In this document: piece by piece, positions 25,520-33,866 of the stretch
How the letters are laid out: each line of letters starts with the position of its first letter
Position numbering within the stretch: position 1 is the first letter of the stretch
Source of the DNA: Paenibacillus guangzhouensis
Lineage (GTDB): Bacteria; Bacillota; Bacilli; Paenibacillales; Paenibacillaceae
DNA: 64,000 bases
Direction: 5' to 3'
Assembly (NCBI RefSeq): GCF_009363075.1
Contig: NZ_CP045293.1
Coordinates: 6,495,006 to 6,559,005 of the forward strand
Made by a program: the position numbers and the translations under genes
Notes under the pieces: model-generated
Told to the model about the DNA's origin: nothing
What the model saw: the letters and a program-made list of their open reading frames with translations, nothing else
Database searches by the model: none

Positions 25520-27109
25520 ATGACGAATCACAATCATGAAGTGAAATTTGCAGAAATCGAGCTGGGGGAAGAGGAAGCGAAGAGCGCAGGCATGTCGATC
25601 CCACCAAGACCGGAGGCGCCTGAGCAAGATGCGACGAGAGAAGAAGTTACAGCGACACCGGTGATTCAGCCTGTCCGAAATTATCCGACGGGGGAGCAGC
25701 GATTCCTGGATCGAGCGAAGCAGATGGAGGATCACGTCGAACCGGAGACGCCGTTCGTGCCATTCATGACCTATTGGCCGACCTATAGCAATATGGATGC
25801 CGCACAGACGAAGTGGTATTACTATTGGCGCAGCGAGGTTCGCAGCGGACGCTACCCGGAGACGGATCTATCGTATATATTTCTCTACATTTATGAGTTA
25901 ATCAATGGCGTAGGCTGGCAGGAGCCGATGGAAGGGTACCGATCTTTGCTCGCGTTATGGGATGCCTATCGATCGCAATATGCGAAGTTAAATTTCTATA
26001 TCGTGGACTGGATCGCCGATTTCATACTCGTGCACAGGCTTGATATCTCGTTCCAAGAGATGATGTGCCGTTCGACGTACGGATTGAATGGGGAGTTGCT
26101 TGATCTGGAACTCATGCGCGGGCTGTATGCGGAACCGGTTGATGTCTCATGGGACATGCTGCAGAAGCTGTCCAACTATAACGTACAGCAGAGCAAGTAT
26201 TATACAGGCGACGGTGGGGTCCATATGGAGACGCATATCCCGCGTGTGGTTGCGCTTGTCGACGCCTATTATCGGAAGACGCAAGGCTGTAGATTGATTG
26301 AGTTGTTTAAGCCAGGCCGAGAAGTGCAGCGCGAGCGATACCTGTTCGGCAGCGCGGTCTATGATACATCATTATATGGCCGAACGTTGACGGTCCACAC
26401 GGTTCAATTTAGCGAACATAAGCTTCTTCGGGATTGGGTTACCCAGTTGATCCGATATTGCGAGAATCAGCTGCGAGAGCTTAGCGGGTACAAAGGCAAG
26501 TTAAGAGGCATTCACATCGATGCCGCCCTGGAGCCGCTCATTACGAGAGCAATAAAAGCGGAATTCGAGCGACGGGCTGCAATGGACCGCGTAGAATCAG
26601 AGGTGCAGATTGATCGTGATCGATTGCAGCAGTTGCAGCGGGATTCGGATCACGTGCGCGAATTGTTGACGGTGGAGGAGGAGCCGGTGCGGGAACCGGA
26701 GCGCTGCGTCGAGAACGGCACAGGAGATGATGTGGCGGTGGTGGCTGCGAATAGCGGGGCGTATGAGACGTCCATCGAAGCTCCTCTTAGCGATGAGTCG
26801 ATCGCGGCGGTCCCATCATTCCCAACCCAGACGCCAGATTCTGAACCAATAGATCGTATGCAACTTGATGACAGTTGGCAAGCTTTCCGCGCGGGGCTGA
26901 CGCCGGCCTATCGTGCCGCTTTATCAGCGCTTGTGCGGGGCAGCTGGGAGAGTGACATGTTCGCGATTGCGCGCGAGCATAACACGATGCCGGCACTGAT
27001 CATCGATGGTATGAATGATTTGGCGATGGAGACGATTGGCGATTTGATCGTGGACGCAGATGTCCTCGTGGATGAATATATCGAGATGCTTAACAATTAC
27101 GTAGGATAA
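25520..27109 (+). CDS. TerB_N / TerB_C domain protein
   Basis: A 529-residue soluble protein. Residues about 75-280 match the TerB_N domain (FVPFMTYWPTYSNMDAAQ, WYYYWRSEVRSGRYPETDL, SYIFLYIYELINGVGW). Residues about 445-529 match TerB_C (AYRAALSALV, MPALIIDGMNDLAMETIGDLIVD). The middle is charged and likely coiled or disordered; no canonical TerB metal-binding domain is seen between them. Comparative work by Anantharaman, Iyer and Aravind tied such TerB-N/C proteins to ATPases and helicases in predicted DNA-processing systems. Here it heads a tight operon with exactly those partners, 9 bases before the ATPase gene. It may be the scaffold of a DNA-acting complex; that is inference. The ribosome site is weak (GAGGTG). 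Confidence 0.85.
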   Translation: MTNHNHEVKFAEIELGEEEAKSAGMSIPPRPEAPEQDATREEVTATPVIQPVRNYPTGEQRFLDRAKQMEDHVEPETPFVPFMTYWPTYSNMDAAQTKWYYYWRSEVRSGRYPETDLSYIFLYIYELINGVGWQEPMEGYRSLLALWDAYRSQYAKLNFYIVDWIADFILVHRLDISFQEMMCRSTYGLNGELLDLELMRGLYAEPVDVSWDMLQKLSNYNVQQSKYYTGDGGVHMETHIPRVVALVDAYYRKTQGCRLIELFKPGREVQRERYLFGSAVYDTSLYGRTLTVHTVQFSEHKLLRDWVTQLIRYCENQLRELSGYKGKLRGIHIDAALEPLITRAIKAEFERRAAMDRVESEVQIDRDRLQQLQRDSDHVRELLTVEEEPVREPERCVENGTGDDVAVVAANSGAYETSIEAPLSDESIAAVPSFPTQTPDSEPIDRMQLDDSWQAFRAGLTPAYRAALSALVRGSWESDMFAIAREHNTMPALIIDGMNDLAMETIGDLIVDADVLVDEYIEMLNNYVG

Positions 27110-27118
27110 GGTGATGAC

Positions 27119-28438
27119 ATGCAAGAGATTAGAATCCCGAAGCGGATAACGACCGCGCTGGTGAATTCCTTAACGGCGGGGGTTGTGCCGCGCATAGGGC
27201 TGGAGCACGTAGCCGTCGGGCGCAAACCGGAGATCGAGGCGATGCTCACGGATTTGGATAATATTGCAGAAGGCGGTGCTGCATTCCGGATCATCTCGGG
27301 CCGCTATGGCAGCGGCAAGAGCTTCCTGCTGCAGACGATCCGCAATTATGCGATGGACAGGAACTTCGTCGTGGCGGACGGCGATTTGTCGCCGGAACGG
27401 AGGCTTGTCGGGACAAAAGGACAAGGCCTCGCAACCTATCGTGAACTGATGATGAATTTGTCTACGCGCACAAGACCGGATGGCGGCGCGCTCGAGACGG
27501 TGCTGCAGCGTTGGTTCGGAGCATTGCAGCAGCAGGTGATGGAGGAGCGGGGCTTCGCGATGGATGACCCGGCGCTCAATGCCGAGGTGGAGCAGCGCAT
27601 CGTGCAAGTGACGAACGAGATGCAGAATATGGTGCATGGCTTTGATTTTGCGCGGGTACTGTCCGCGTATTGGATCGGATACCGCATGGGCGATGATGAG
27701 CGGAAGCAGTCGGCGATGCGCTGGCTGCGCGGGGAGTTTCCGACGAAGACGGAGGCGAAGCAGGCGCTTGGTGTGGGTGTCATAATCGATGACGATAACT
27801 GGTACGATTATATGAAGTTGTGGTCGGAGTTCACGGCCAAGATTGGATATGCCGGGCTGCTGTTGTTCATTGACGAAGGCGTGAATCTGTACAAAATATC
27901 GAACAGTATCTCCCGTACGAGCAACTACGAGAAGCTGCTGACGATGTTCAACGATACGATGCAGGGTAAGGCACAGCATCTCGGTATCTATCTGGGCGGG
28001 ACGCCGCAGTTCGTAGAGGACCAGCGCCGAGGCTTGTTCAGCTATGAAGCGCTGCGTTCGCGGTTAATCGAAGGCCGCTATGCCAAAGACAGCTTGCGTA
28101 CCTACGCAGGTCCGATTCTGAAGCTGGACATGCTGTCTTATGAGGAGATCTTGATCCTCTTGCAGCGGTTAAGACAGATTCATGCACAGCATTTTGGCTA
28201 CACGCCAACCGTGACAGATGATCAGATGATTGCGTTCATGAAGCTTGCCGTCGGACGGCTCGGTGCGGATGAGCTGTTAACAACGCGCGAGATCGTGCGC
28301 GATTTCCTGGATTTGCTGCATACGCTGCATCAGCATCCGGACACATCCTTCGATATCCTGCTTGGCGATCGTACGATACAGCCGGCCGCAGCGAACCCGG
28401 ATGAAGTGGACGATTTGCTGGCGGAGTTCGAGCTATGA
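27119..28438 (+). CDS. AAA ATPase, DUF2791 / BrxD-like
   Basis: A 439-residue P-loop ATPase. Walker A is GRYGSGKS at 61-68 and Walker B is LLLFIDEG near 247-254, followed by YLGGTPQFVEDQRRGLFSYEALRSRL, which is characteristic of the BREX ATP-binding protein BrxD (DUF2791). The N-terminus IPKRITTALVNSLTAGVVPRIGLEHVAVGR is also typical of that family. It is translated just after the TerB_N protein and overlaps the helicase gene by 4 bases (ATGA). BrxD is found in some BREX types with the helicase BrxHI. No PglX methylase or PglZ phosphatase is encoded nearby, so this is not a complete BREX locus. Confidence 0.88.
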   Translation: MQEIRIPKRITTALVNSLTAGVVPRIGLEHVAVGRKPEIEAMLTDLDNIAEGGAAFRIISGRYGSGKSFLLQTIRNYAMDRNFVVADGDLSPERRLVGTKGQGLATYRELMMNLSTRTRPDGGALETVLQRWFGALQQQVMEERGFAMDDPALNAEVEQRIVQVTNEMQNMVHGFDFARVLSAYWIGYRMGDDERKQSAMRWLRGEFPTKTEAKQALGVGVIIDDDNWYDYMKLWSEFTAKIGYAGLLLFIDEGVNLYKISNSISRTSNYEKLLTMFNDTMQGKAQHLGIYLGGTPQFVEDQRRGLFSYEALRSRLIEGRYAKDSLRTYAGPILKLDMLSYEEILILLQRLRQIHAQHFGYTPTVTDDQMIAFMKLAVGRLGADELLTTREIVRDFLDLLHTLHQHPDTSFDILLGDRTIQPAAANPDEVDDLLAEFEL

Positions 28439-30624
28439 GTGATCACCCATTCTATCGGTTGGCGCCGTTCATACAAGAATATATTTATCGCAAAAGATGG
28501 GATACCCTTCGCGAGGCACAGGTTGAAGCATGCCGTGTGTTGTTCGACACGCGAAATCATTTGCTGATCGCATCGGGCACGGCCTCCGGTAAGACGGAGG
28601 CGGCGTTCTTCCCAGCGCTTACAGAGCTGCATCATGAGCCGTCGAAGTCGGTGGGCATCCTCTATATTGGGCCGCTCAAAGCGCTCATCAACGATCAATT
28701 CGAGCGATTGAAGGAGCTGCTGCAAGAGGCGCATATCCCGGTCTGGCATTGGCATGGCGACGTGCCGCAGTCGGAGAAGACGAAGCTCGTACGGGATCCG
28801 TCCGGCGTGCTGCAGATTACGCCCGAATCGCTCGAAGGGCTGCTCATGAATCGGCCGAATGCGATCCCGGCGTTGTTCTACGATCTGAGGTACATTGTTA
28901 TCGATGAGGTTCATGCCTTCATGGGTGCGGATCGTGGGATGCAGGTGCTGAGCGAGATCGCGAGAATAGAGCGGATGGCCGGTTGCAGACCAAGGCGAAT
29001 CGGTCTGTCAGCCACCTTGAGCGACTATGCGACGGCATCCGAATGGCTGCGCGCCGGCTCAGTCGAAGGGGTTGAGGTCGTGGCTCCGCAAGGCGGACGC
29101 AAACTCAGACTCTCCATCGAGCATTTCTCCTTTCCCAGCGCTCGGGATGAAGAGCAGACGGAGCACCTCGCGCAGGCGACGCGCGCCTATTACGATTATA
29201 TCTATGACCATACGCGGCTCAAGAAGGCGCTCGTCTTCACGAATAGCCGTTCCGATGCAGAACTCGCAGCCCTTGAACTGCGGCGCACAGCAGGGAGACG
29301 TCAGGAGCCGGATGTCTTCCATGTCCATCACGGCAGTATCTCTGCGATGCTGCGTGAAGAAGCGGAGGCCGCGCTGCGAACAGGTCATGGGCCGGCCGTC
29401 GCGATGGCGACGGTGACACTGGAGCTCGGGATCGATCTCGGCGAGCTCGAGCGTGTCGTGCAGCTGGAGTCACCGAGCAGCTGCGCGAGCTTCGTTCAGC
29501 GGCTGGGCCGATCGGGACGACGCGGGGATATGCCTTCCGAGATGATGTTCGTCATCCCGGAAGAGGAGGACGAGCAGGCACAGCTGCCTGCTCGAATGCC
29601 GTGGACGCTGATGCGGGCGATCGCCATCATCGAGCTCTATGTCCGGCACAAATGGGTAGAGCCGCTTAGCCTTCGGAAGAAGCCCGTCGGGCTGCTCTAC
29701 CATCAGACCATGAGTGTGCTGAAGAGTATGGGGGAGGCGGCGCCGAAGGATCTCGCTCGGATGATTCTATCGCTGCCGCCATTCCAGCATATTTCTCCGG
29801 AGGAATATCAGCAGTTCCTACAGTATTTGCTTCAGACAGACCATGTGCAGCGGACCGAAGTGGGCGGCTTGATCATCGGGCTAACGGGGGAGAAGACCGT
29901 GAATAATTACCGATTCTATGCGGTCTTCAAGGATGACGAAGAATACGTCGTCTACAACGGCTCCGAAGAGATAGGTTCCATTACGACGGTTCCACCGCCG
30001 GAATATTGCTTCTCGCTCGCCGGCAAGCTATGGAAGGTCATCGAGATTGACCGCAAGCATAAAGCCGTCTATGTGAAGCCTTCGCTCGGCAAGGTGGATA
30101 CATTATGGGTCGGAGGCAGAGGGGACATCCATACGGAAGTCATGCGCAAGATGAGGGATGTTCTCGCGGATAACACGATCTATCCGTACCTGGCGCCACG
30201 TGCCGTGAATCGTCTTGAGCGGGCGCGCCGGCTGGCTCGGGAGAGCGGCTTACTGGAGAAGACCGTCATCCCAGCTGGTGGCGACTCGATGTTCATCCTG
30301 CCATGGATCGGCACGAAGTCGTTCCGTACGTTGGAGCGGCTCGTGAAGTATCGACTGGCGGATCGACTCTCGCTGCGATCGATCGTACCGATGGAACCGT
30401 ATTATATGGTTATCTCGGGACGGGCCGATGCCGAAACGCTGCTGGCAGAGATCCAAGCGGAATGCTCGGAAGCGATCGATCCACTCGGCCTGCTGAAGCC
30501 GGACGAGTCACCTTACCTTGGCAAATACGATGAATTTGTCCTGCCTGAGCTTGTGCGGCAAGCGTTCGCCGAGGATGGGCTGGATATCGAGGGACTTCGC
30601 GCAGCGCTAAGTGTGCAAGAATAG
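28435..30624 (+). CDS. DEAD/DEAH-box superfamily 2 helicase, Lhr/BrxHI-like
   Basis: A 729-residue SF2 helicase. Motif I is GTASGKT at 48-54, Ib region LYIGPLKALINDQ, motif II DEVH near 156, motif III SAT near 193, motif V ATVTLELGIDLGEL and motif VI QRLGRSGRRG near 355. A long C-terminal part without recognised nuclease motifs follows. Lhr-like helicases translocate on single-stranded DNA and unwind DNA or DNA-RNA hybrids; BrxHI of BREX systems belongs to this group. It is the last gene of the operon, overlapping the ATPase gene by 4 bases and ending before a strong terminator at 30642. A joint role with the ATPase and TerB protein in DNA repair or defence is inferred. Confidence 0.9.
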   Translation: MSDHPFYRLAPFIQEYIYRKRWDTLREAQVEACRVLFDTRNHLLIASGTASGKTEAAFFPALTELHHEPSKSVGILYIGPLKALINDQFERLKELLQEAHIPVWHWHGDVPQSEKTKLVRDPSGVLQITPESLEGLLMNRPNAIPALFYDLRYIVIDEVHAFMGADRGMQVLSEIARIERMAGCRPRRIGLSATLSDYATASEWLRAGSVEGVEVVAPQGGRKLRLSIEHFSFPSARDEEQTEHLAQATRAYYDYIYDHTRLKKALVFTNSRSDAELAALELRRTAGRRQEPDVFHVHHGSISAMLREEAEAALRTGHGPAVAMATVTLELGIDLGELERVVQLESPSSCASFVQRLGRSGRRGDMPSEMMFVIPEEEDEQAQLPARMPWTLMRAIAIIELYVRHKWVEPLSLRKKPVGLLYHQTMSVLKSMGEAAPKDLARMILSLPPFQHISPEEYQQFLQYLLQTDHVQRTEVGGLIIGLTGEKTVNNYRFYAVFKDDEEYVVYNGSEEIGSITTVPPPEYCFSLAGKLWKVIEIDRKHKAVYVKPSLGKVDTLWVGGRGDIHTEVMRKMRDVLADNTIYPYLAPRAVNRLERARRLARESGLLEKTVIPAGGDSMFILPWIGTKSFRTLERLVKYRLADRLSLRSIVPMEPYYMVISGRADAETLLAEIQAECSEAIDPLGLLKPDESPYLGKYDEFVLPELVRQAFAEDGLDIEGLRAALSVQE

Positions 30625-30641
30625 ACAGGTAGACATAACAC

Positions 30642-30682
30642 AAAAAAGGAGCCACCAACCTTTCGGTTGGAGCTCCTTTTTC
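30642..30682. terminator. Bidirectional terminator between helicase and MFS genes
   Basis: AAAAAGGAGC...GCTCCTTTTT outer stem with inner CCAACC/GGTTGG around TTTC; works for both convergent genes. Confidence 0.92.
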
Positions 30683-30698
30683 GATATAGCATTTTCTT

Positions 30699-32357
30699 TT
30701 AGTTCATGCTATCGCTCGCAAACACTTGCTTCGTACCAACATCTGTACCCTCAGCCTTTGCTTGCTCACCATCTGCAGCGGCTGCTGGAACCGAATTGGA
30801 TGTGCGCAGCGGAATTTCTTTTAAGAAGAAGACCAGTGCTAGGGCAAGGAATAGTACGAGCGTGCCTGTCAAGAATACCGTCGATAAAGTCGAGCTTAAT
30901 GCATCGCGGATCATATCGAGCATTTTCGTAAACAATGGTTGAATGTCTGCTGGCAATTTCGCCATCGTCTCCGTAATTAGCGGTTTGTTCATCAATGTCT
31001 GCGGATTCGCAAATGCGGCTAATTGCTTCGCGATATTCGGATCCATCTTCGTCATATCGACGCCATGGGCCGCAGCGGATTGCATTTTATCTGTAATATT
31101 GCTCTTCAAGCTGGTGGCCATAACGGAACCCATCACGGCGATCCCGATCGTACCGCCTAAGTTACGGAACAATTGTGAGGATGCGGTCGCAACACCGATT
31201 TCTTTATGGGATACTGCATTTTGTGTTGCAAGAGAGAAGACCGGCATGCCAAGTCCAAGACCGATACCGAAAATAATCATACTGATAACAGCCATCGTCA
31301 CATTCGTCATGAAGACCATAATCGCCATACCAGCGATCATAATCGGTACGCCGAGCATCGCGAAGCGTTTGTATTTCCCGCTCTTCGAGATTTTCTGACC
31401 GGTAATGGCAGCCGTAATCATCATGAAGATGGACATCGGCATGGTCACATATCCTGCATACGTCGGTGAAATTTCTAGAACACCTTGCACGAAGAAGGAC
31501 AAGTAGATCAGGGCGCCCATCATCCCGAAGTTCATCAAGAAACCAATGATGTTCGAGACGGTAACGATTCTGTTCTTGAATAAGGACAGTGGTAGAACAG
31601 GGCTTTTCGCATGCTTCTCGACAAAGATAAAGATGATTGCAGATATAATCGAAGCTGCGAGTAATCCTAGGATTTGCGGTGAAACCCATTTATATTCGCT
31701 ACCTGCCCATGAGAAGGCAAGCAGTAAAGGTACGAGCGATGTTGTTAAGAAAATCGAACCCAGGTAGTCGATCGATTCTGATTTCTTGCGGTCCACTTTC
31801 GGGAACAAGAAAATGATCATGAAGAATGCAACAACACCTAGTGGTAAGAAGATCCAGAACACCCAGTGCCAATCCATGTTATCGATCATGTAGCCGCCAA
31901 GCGTAGGCCCGATGACACTCGAGAATCCGAAAACGGCGGTCATAAGTCCCGTCCATTTACCACGTTCACGCGGCGGGAACAAATCACCTATAGCAGTGAA
32001 GGAAGTCGCCATGATAATCCCTGCGCCGATCCCTTGAATCCCCCGATACGTTATGAACTGATAGACATCGGACGAGGTCCCGGTTAAGAAGGCCCCGACC
32101 ATAAAGAATAATATACCGGCTAGCAAAAATGGTTTACGTCCATAAATATCGGACAATTTTCCGACCAAGACGGTCGCGATCGTCGACGTTAACAGATAAA
32201 TGTTAATCGTCCAAGTGTACAAGTTCATACCATCTAGTATGGCAATGATTCTCGGCATCGCCGTACTGCCAATCGTCTGGTTGATCGCCGCGAAGAACAT
32301 GGCAGCCATGATGGCGATCATGATGGTAATTTTTCTTTTCAAGGATAAATGCTCCAT
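30699..32357 (-). CDS. MFS multidrug exporter, DHA2 (14 TMS) family
   Basis: A 552-residue drug:H+ antiporter with about 14 membrane helices. Motif A appears as GKLSDIYGRKP after helix 2, motif B region as YRGIQGIGAGIIM, and antiporter motif C as GFSSVIGPTLGGYM. It resembles EmrB/QacA and Bacillus Mdr-type exporters. A long loop before the last helix (TDKMQSAAAHGVDMTKMDPNIAKQL) is typical of this Gram-positive subgroup. It lies 24 bases downstream of a marR gene on the same strand and is probably under its control. Its substrate cannot be predicted. Confidence 0.93.
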   Translation of the reverse strand: MEHLSLKRKITIMIAIMAAMFFAAINQTIGSTAMPRIIAILDGMNLYTWTINIYLLTSTIATVLVGKLSDIYGRKPFLLAGILFFMVGAFLTGTSSDVYQFITYRGIQGIGAGIIMATSFTAIGDLFPPRERGKWTGLMTAVFGFSSVIGPTLGGYMIDNMDWHWVFWIFLPLGVVAFFMIIFLFPKVDRKKSESIDYLGSIFLTTSLVPLLLAFSWAGSEYKWVSPQILGLLAASIISAIIFIFVEKHAKSPVLPLSLFKNRIVTVSNIIGFLMNFGMMGALIYLSFFVQGVLEISPTYAGYVTMPMSIFMMITAAITGQKISKSGKYKRFAMLGVPIMIAGMAIMVFMTNVTMAVISMIIFGIGLGLGMPVFSLATQNAVSHKEIGVATASSQLFRNLGGTIGIAVMGSVMATSLKSNITDKMQSAAAHGVDMTKMDPNIAKQLAAFANPQTLMNKPLITETMAKLPADIQPLFTKMLDMIRDALSSTLSTVFLTGTLVLFLALALVFFLKEIPLRTSNSVPAAAADGEQAKAEGTDVGTKQVFASDSMN

Positions 32358-32381
32358 GATGATTCTCTACTCCCTTTAATA

Positions 32382-32810
32382 TTAATTATCTATTTTCGCA
32401 AGCACGGTCGTCATAATGCGTTTCAGGTGCTTGATATCTTCGTCCGGTAATGAACCGAAGAACATTGCGATGGTTTCTTTCTGATCTTCCATCACTTGGT
32501 GCGTAATCCGTCTTCCCTCCTCGGTAATCTGAATGTAGACGACACGTCGGTCATCTGCTGCACGTGTGCGTTCAATGTAGCCTTCCGACAATAGACGATC
32601 GGCTGCGCCAGTCACGGCACCTGAAGTAATGCACAAGGCTTCCGCAAGCTGTGATACCTTCTGCGGACCGTGTTTCTCCAGCTTGAAGAGCATTTTGAAT
32701 TGAGGGTAGGTTAATTGATGAACCATCCGTTTGTTCCAATTCTGAGTGACCCGTTTGATAAGCGTCTTGAATAGGGTTGTGACTTCAACCAGTTCTGTGT
32801 TGATCGGCAT
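32382..32810 (-). CDS. MarR family transcriptional regulator
   Basis: A 142-residue winged-helix repressor. The core reads LTYPQFKMLFKLEKHGPQKVSQLAEALCITSGAVTGAADRLLSEGYIERTRAADDRRVVYIQITEEGRRI, with recognition helix around ITSGAVTGAADRLLS and wing DRRVVYIQIT. N- and C-terminal helices form the dimer interface. The ATG at 32810 (minus strand) follows GAGGAGA; the longer frame lacks a ribosome site. It is the first gene of a two-gene operon with the DHA2 exporter, the usual arrangement for a drug-sensing autorepressor. Its likely promoter and dyad are at 32920-32979. Confidence 0.93.
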   Translation of the reverse strand: MPINTELVEVTTLFKTLIKRVTQNWNKRMVHQLTYPQFKMLFKLEKHGPQKVSQLAEALCITSGAVTGAADRLLSEGYIERTRAADDRRVVYIQITEEGRRITHQVMEDQKETIAMFFGSLPDEDIKHLKRIMTTVLAKIDN

Positions 32811-32919
32811 GTGAATTCTCCTCGAGAGCTTCAGGGTATGCACGATCTTAGCATGTTCAACAGCAGCTAGCAGGAGCTCACCCCAATGCTCAGTTTATTT
32901 GCGATACATATTTTTTATG

Positions 32920-32979
32920 ACTAAAACAATTCACTATCGAATATTTAGACAGTATAAATCTTTTGTTTTAAAACGTCAA
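32920..32979 (-). promoter_or_regulatory. Promoter of marR-exporter operon with overlapping imperfect dyad
   Basis: On the minus strand TTGACG (32974-32979), 17-base spacer, TATACT (32951-32956) is a near-consensus sigma-A promoter. Just downstream, over the expected transcription start, is an imperfect dyad CTAAATATTC - 6 bases - GAATTGTTTTAG, a plausible MarR-type operator for autorepression. Confidence 0.7.
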
Positions 32980-33103
32980 TAGGTAAAGGAAAAGTGAAAA
33001 AGGAAAAAATCGTAAAATAATGTGGGTGGCAGAATAGGCTCCAAATGATATTCTTATAGTAGAAATAAGTTGAAATAACGTGCAAATGAGGATGGAACAA
33101 GTC

Positions 33104-33505
33104 ATGAAATGGATAGATGTTGGAGCCGCCATTATTGAGAACGAGGCCGGCGAGATTCTGATCGCAAGGCGGAAGCCAGGCAAATCACAAGCCGGATTAT
33201 GGGAATTCCCGGGCGGCAAAATTGAATCCGGCGAGTCCATCGTAGCTTGCATTCGGCGGGAGTTGATGGAAGAGCTTCAGATTGATGTTGACATAGGCTC
33301 CTATTTCGGCACGCATGAGCATCAATATGAGACAGCCAATATCCGATTAATCGCTTATAAAGTGAGTTACCTTCAAGGGGAAATCCGTCTAATCGACCAT
33401 GATGCGTACTGTTGGGTACGCCGTGAAGTGCTTCATACGATTGCTTTTGCCCCGGCGGACGTGCAATTTGTTCAGATGCTGCAAGAAGAATTAGAGGAGA
33501 AGTGA
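33104..33505 (+). CDS. MutT-type Nudix hydrolase (8-oxo-dGTP diphosphatase-like)
   Basis: A 133-residue Nudix hydrolase. The Nudix box is complete: GGKIESGESIVACIRRELMEELQI, with the metal-binding REL-x-EE core. The N-terminal MKWIDVGAAIIENEAGEILIARRKPGKSQAGLWEFPGG matches MutT-like enzymes that hydrolyse oxidised purine nucleotides, although Nudix substrates are hard to predict. ATG at 33104 gives the usual family start; in-frame GTG 33080 and ATGs between are possible. It is followed 2 bases later by the MazG-like gene whose ribosome site lies within its 3' end, so the two nucleotide-pool cleaning enzymes are translated together. Confidence 0.88.
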   Translation: MKWIDVGAAIIENEAGEILIARRKPGKSQAGLWEFPGGKIESGESIVACIRRELMEELQIDVDIGSYFGTHEHQYETANIRLIAYKVSYLQGEIRLIDHDAYCWVRREVLHTIAFAPADVQFVQMLQEELEEK

Positions 33506-33507
33506 AC

Positions 33508-33840
33508 ATGCCTACTTATACCTATAACAAGCTCGTGCGTGATTTGATACCACAGATCATTGAAGCACAAGGGAAACGAGCGAATACGAGCGTACTCGAA
33601 GAATTCGACTATATGGAAGCGTTGAGAGTGAAGTACCGTGAAGAGACGCAGGAGTATTTTGAAGCGAACAACAATGAGGAGGCGCTGGAAGAGCTGGCTG
33701 ATGCATTAGAGGTCATTCGTGCATTGGCGGTTGGACATGGCGCATCTTGGGACGAGCTCGAACAGATCCGAGCGAAAAAAACTGAGGCGCGTGGGGGATT
33801 TCAGAATCGGGTCTATCTGATCGATGTAGTCGAGGATTGA
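33508..33840 (+). CDS. MazG-like nucleoside triphosphate pyrophosphohydrolase
   Basis: A 110-residue all-alpha protein of the MazG/phosphoribosyl-ATP pyrophosphohydrolase-like group. It opens with TYNKLVRDLIPQIIEAQGKRA, and the acidic metal-binding helices are KYREETQEYFEANNNEEALEELADALEVIRALA (EExxE and ExxD pattern). Such enzymes remove non-canonical NTPs. GAGGAGAAG lies 5 bases before ATG 33508, inside the end of the Nudix gene; GTG at 33502 is too close. The PucR-family regulator begins 26 bases later and may be part of the same transcript. Confidence 0.88.
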   Translation: MPTYTYNKLVRDLIPQIIEAQGKRANTSVLEEFDYMEALRVKYREETQEYFEANNNEEALEELADALEVIRALAVGHGASWDELEQIRAKKTEARGGFQNRVYLIDVVED

Positions 33841-33866
33841 CGCACTAGGAGAGGAGAAGCTCGCAT

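Noticed and set aside
27170-27979. Long minus-strand frame opposite the ATPase gene
   Set aside because: Composition is that of an antisense frame (Arg, His, Leu rich) of a high-GC gene; the plus-strand frame has clear Walker motifs.
25520-30624. Complete BREX locus
   Set aside because: Only BrxD-like and BrxHI-like components are present; PglX, PglZ, BrxC, BrxA and BrxB are missing, and neighbours are ordinary metabolic genes.
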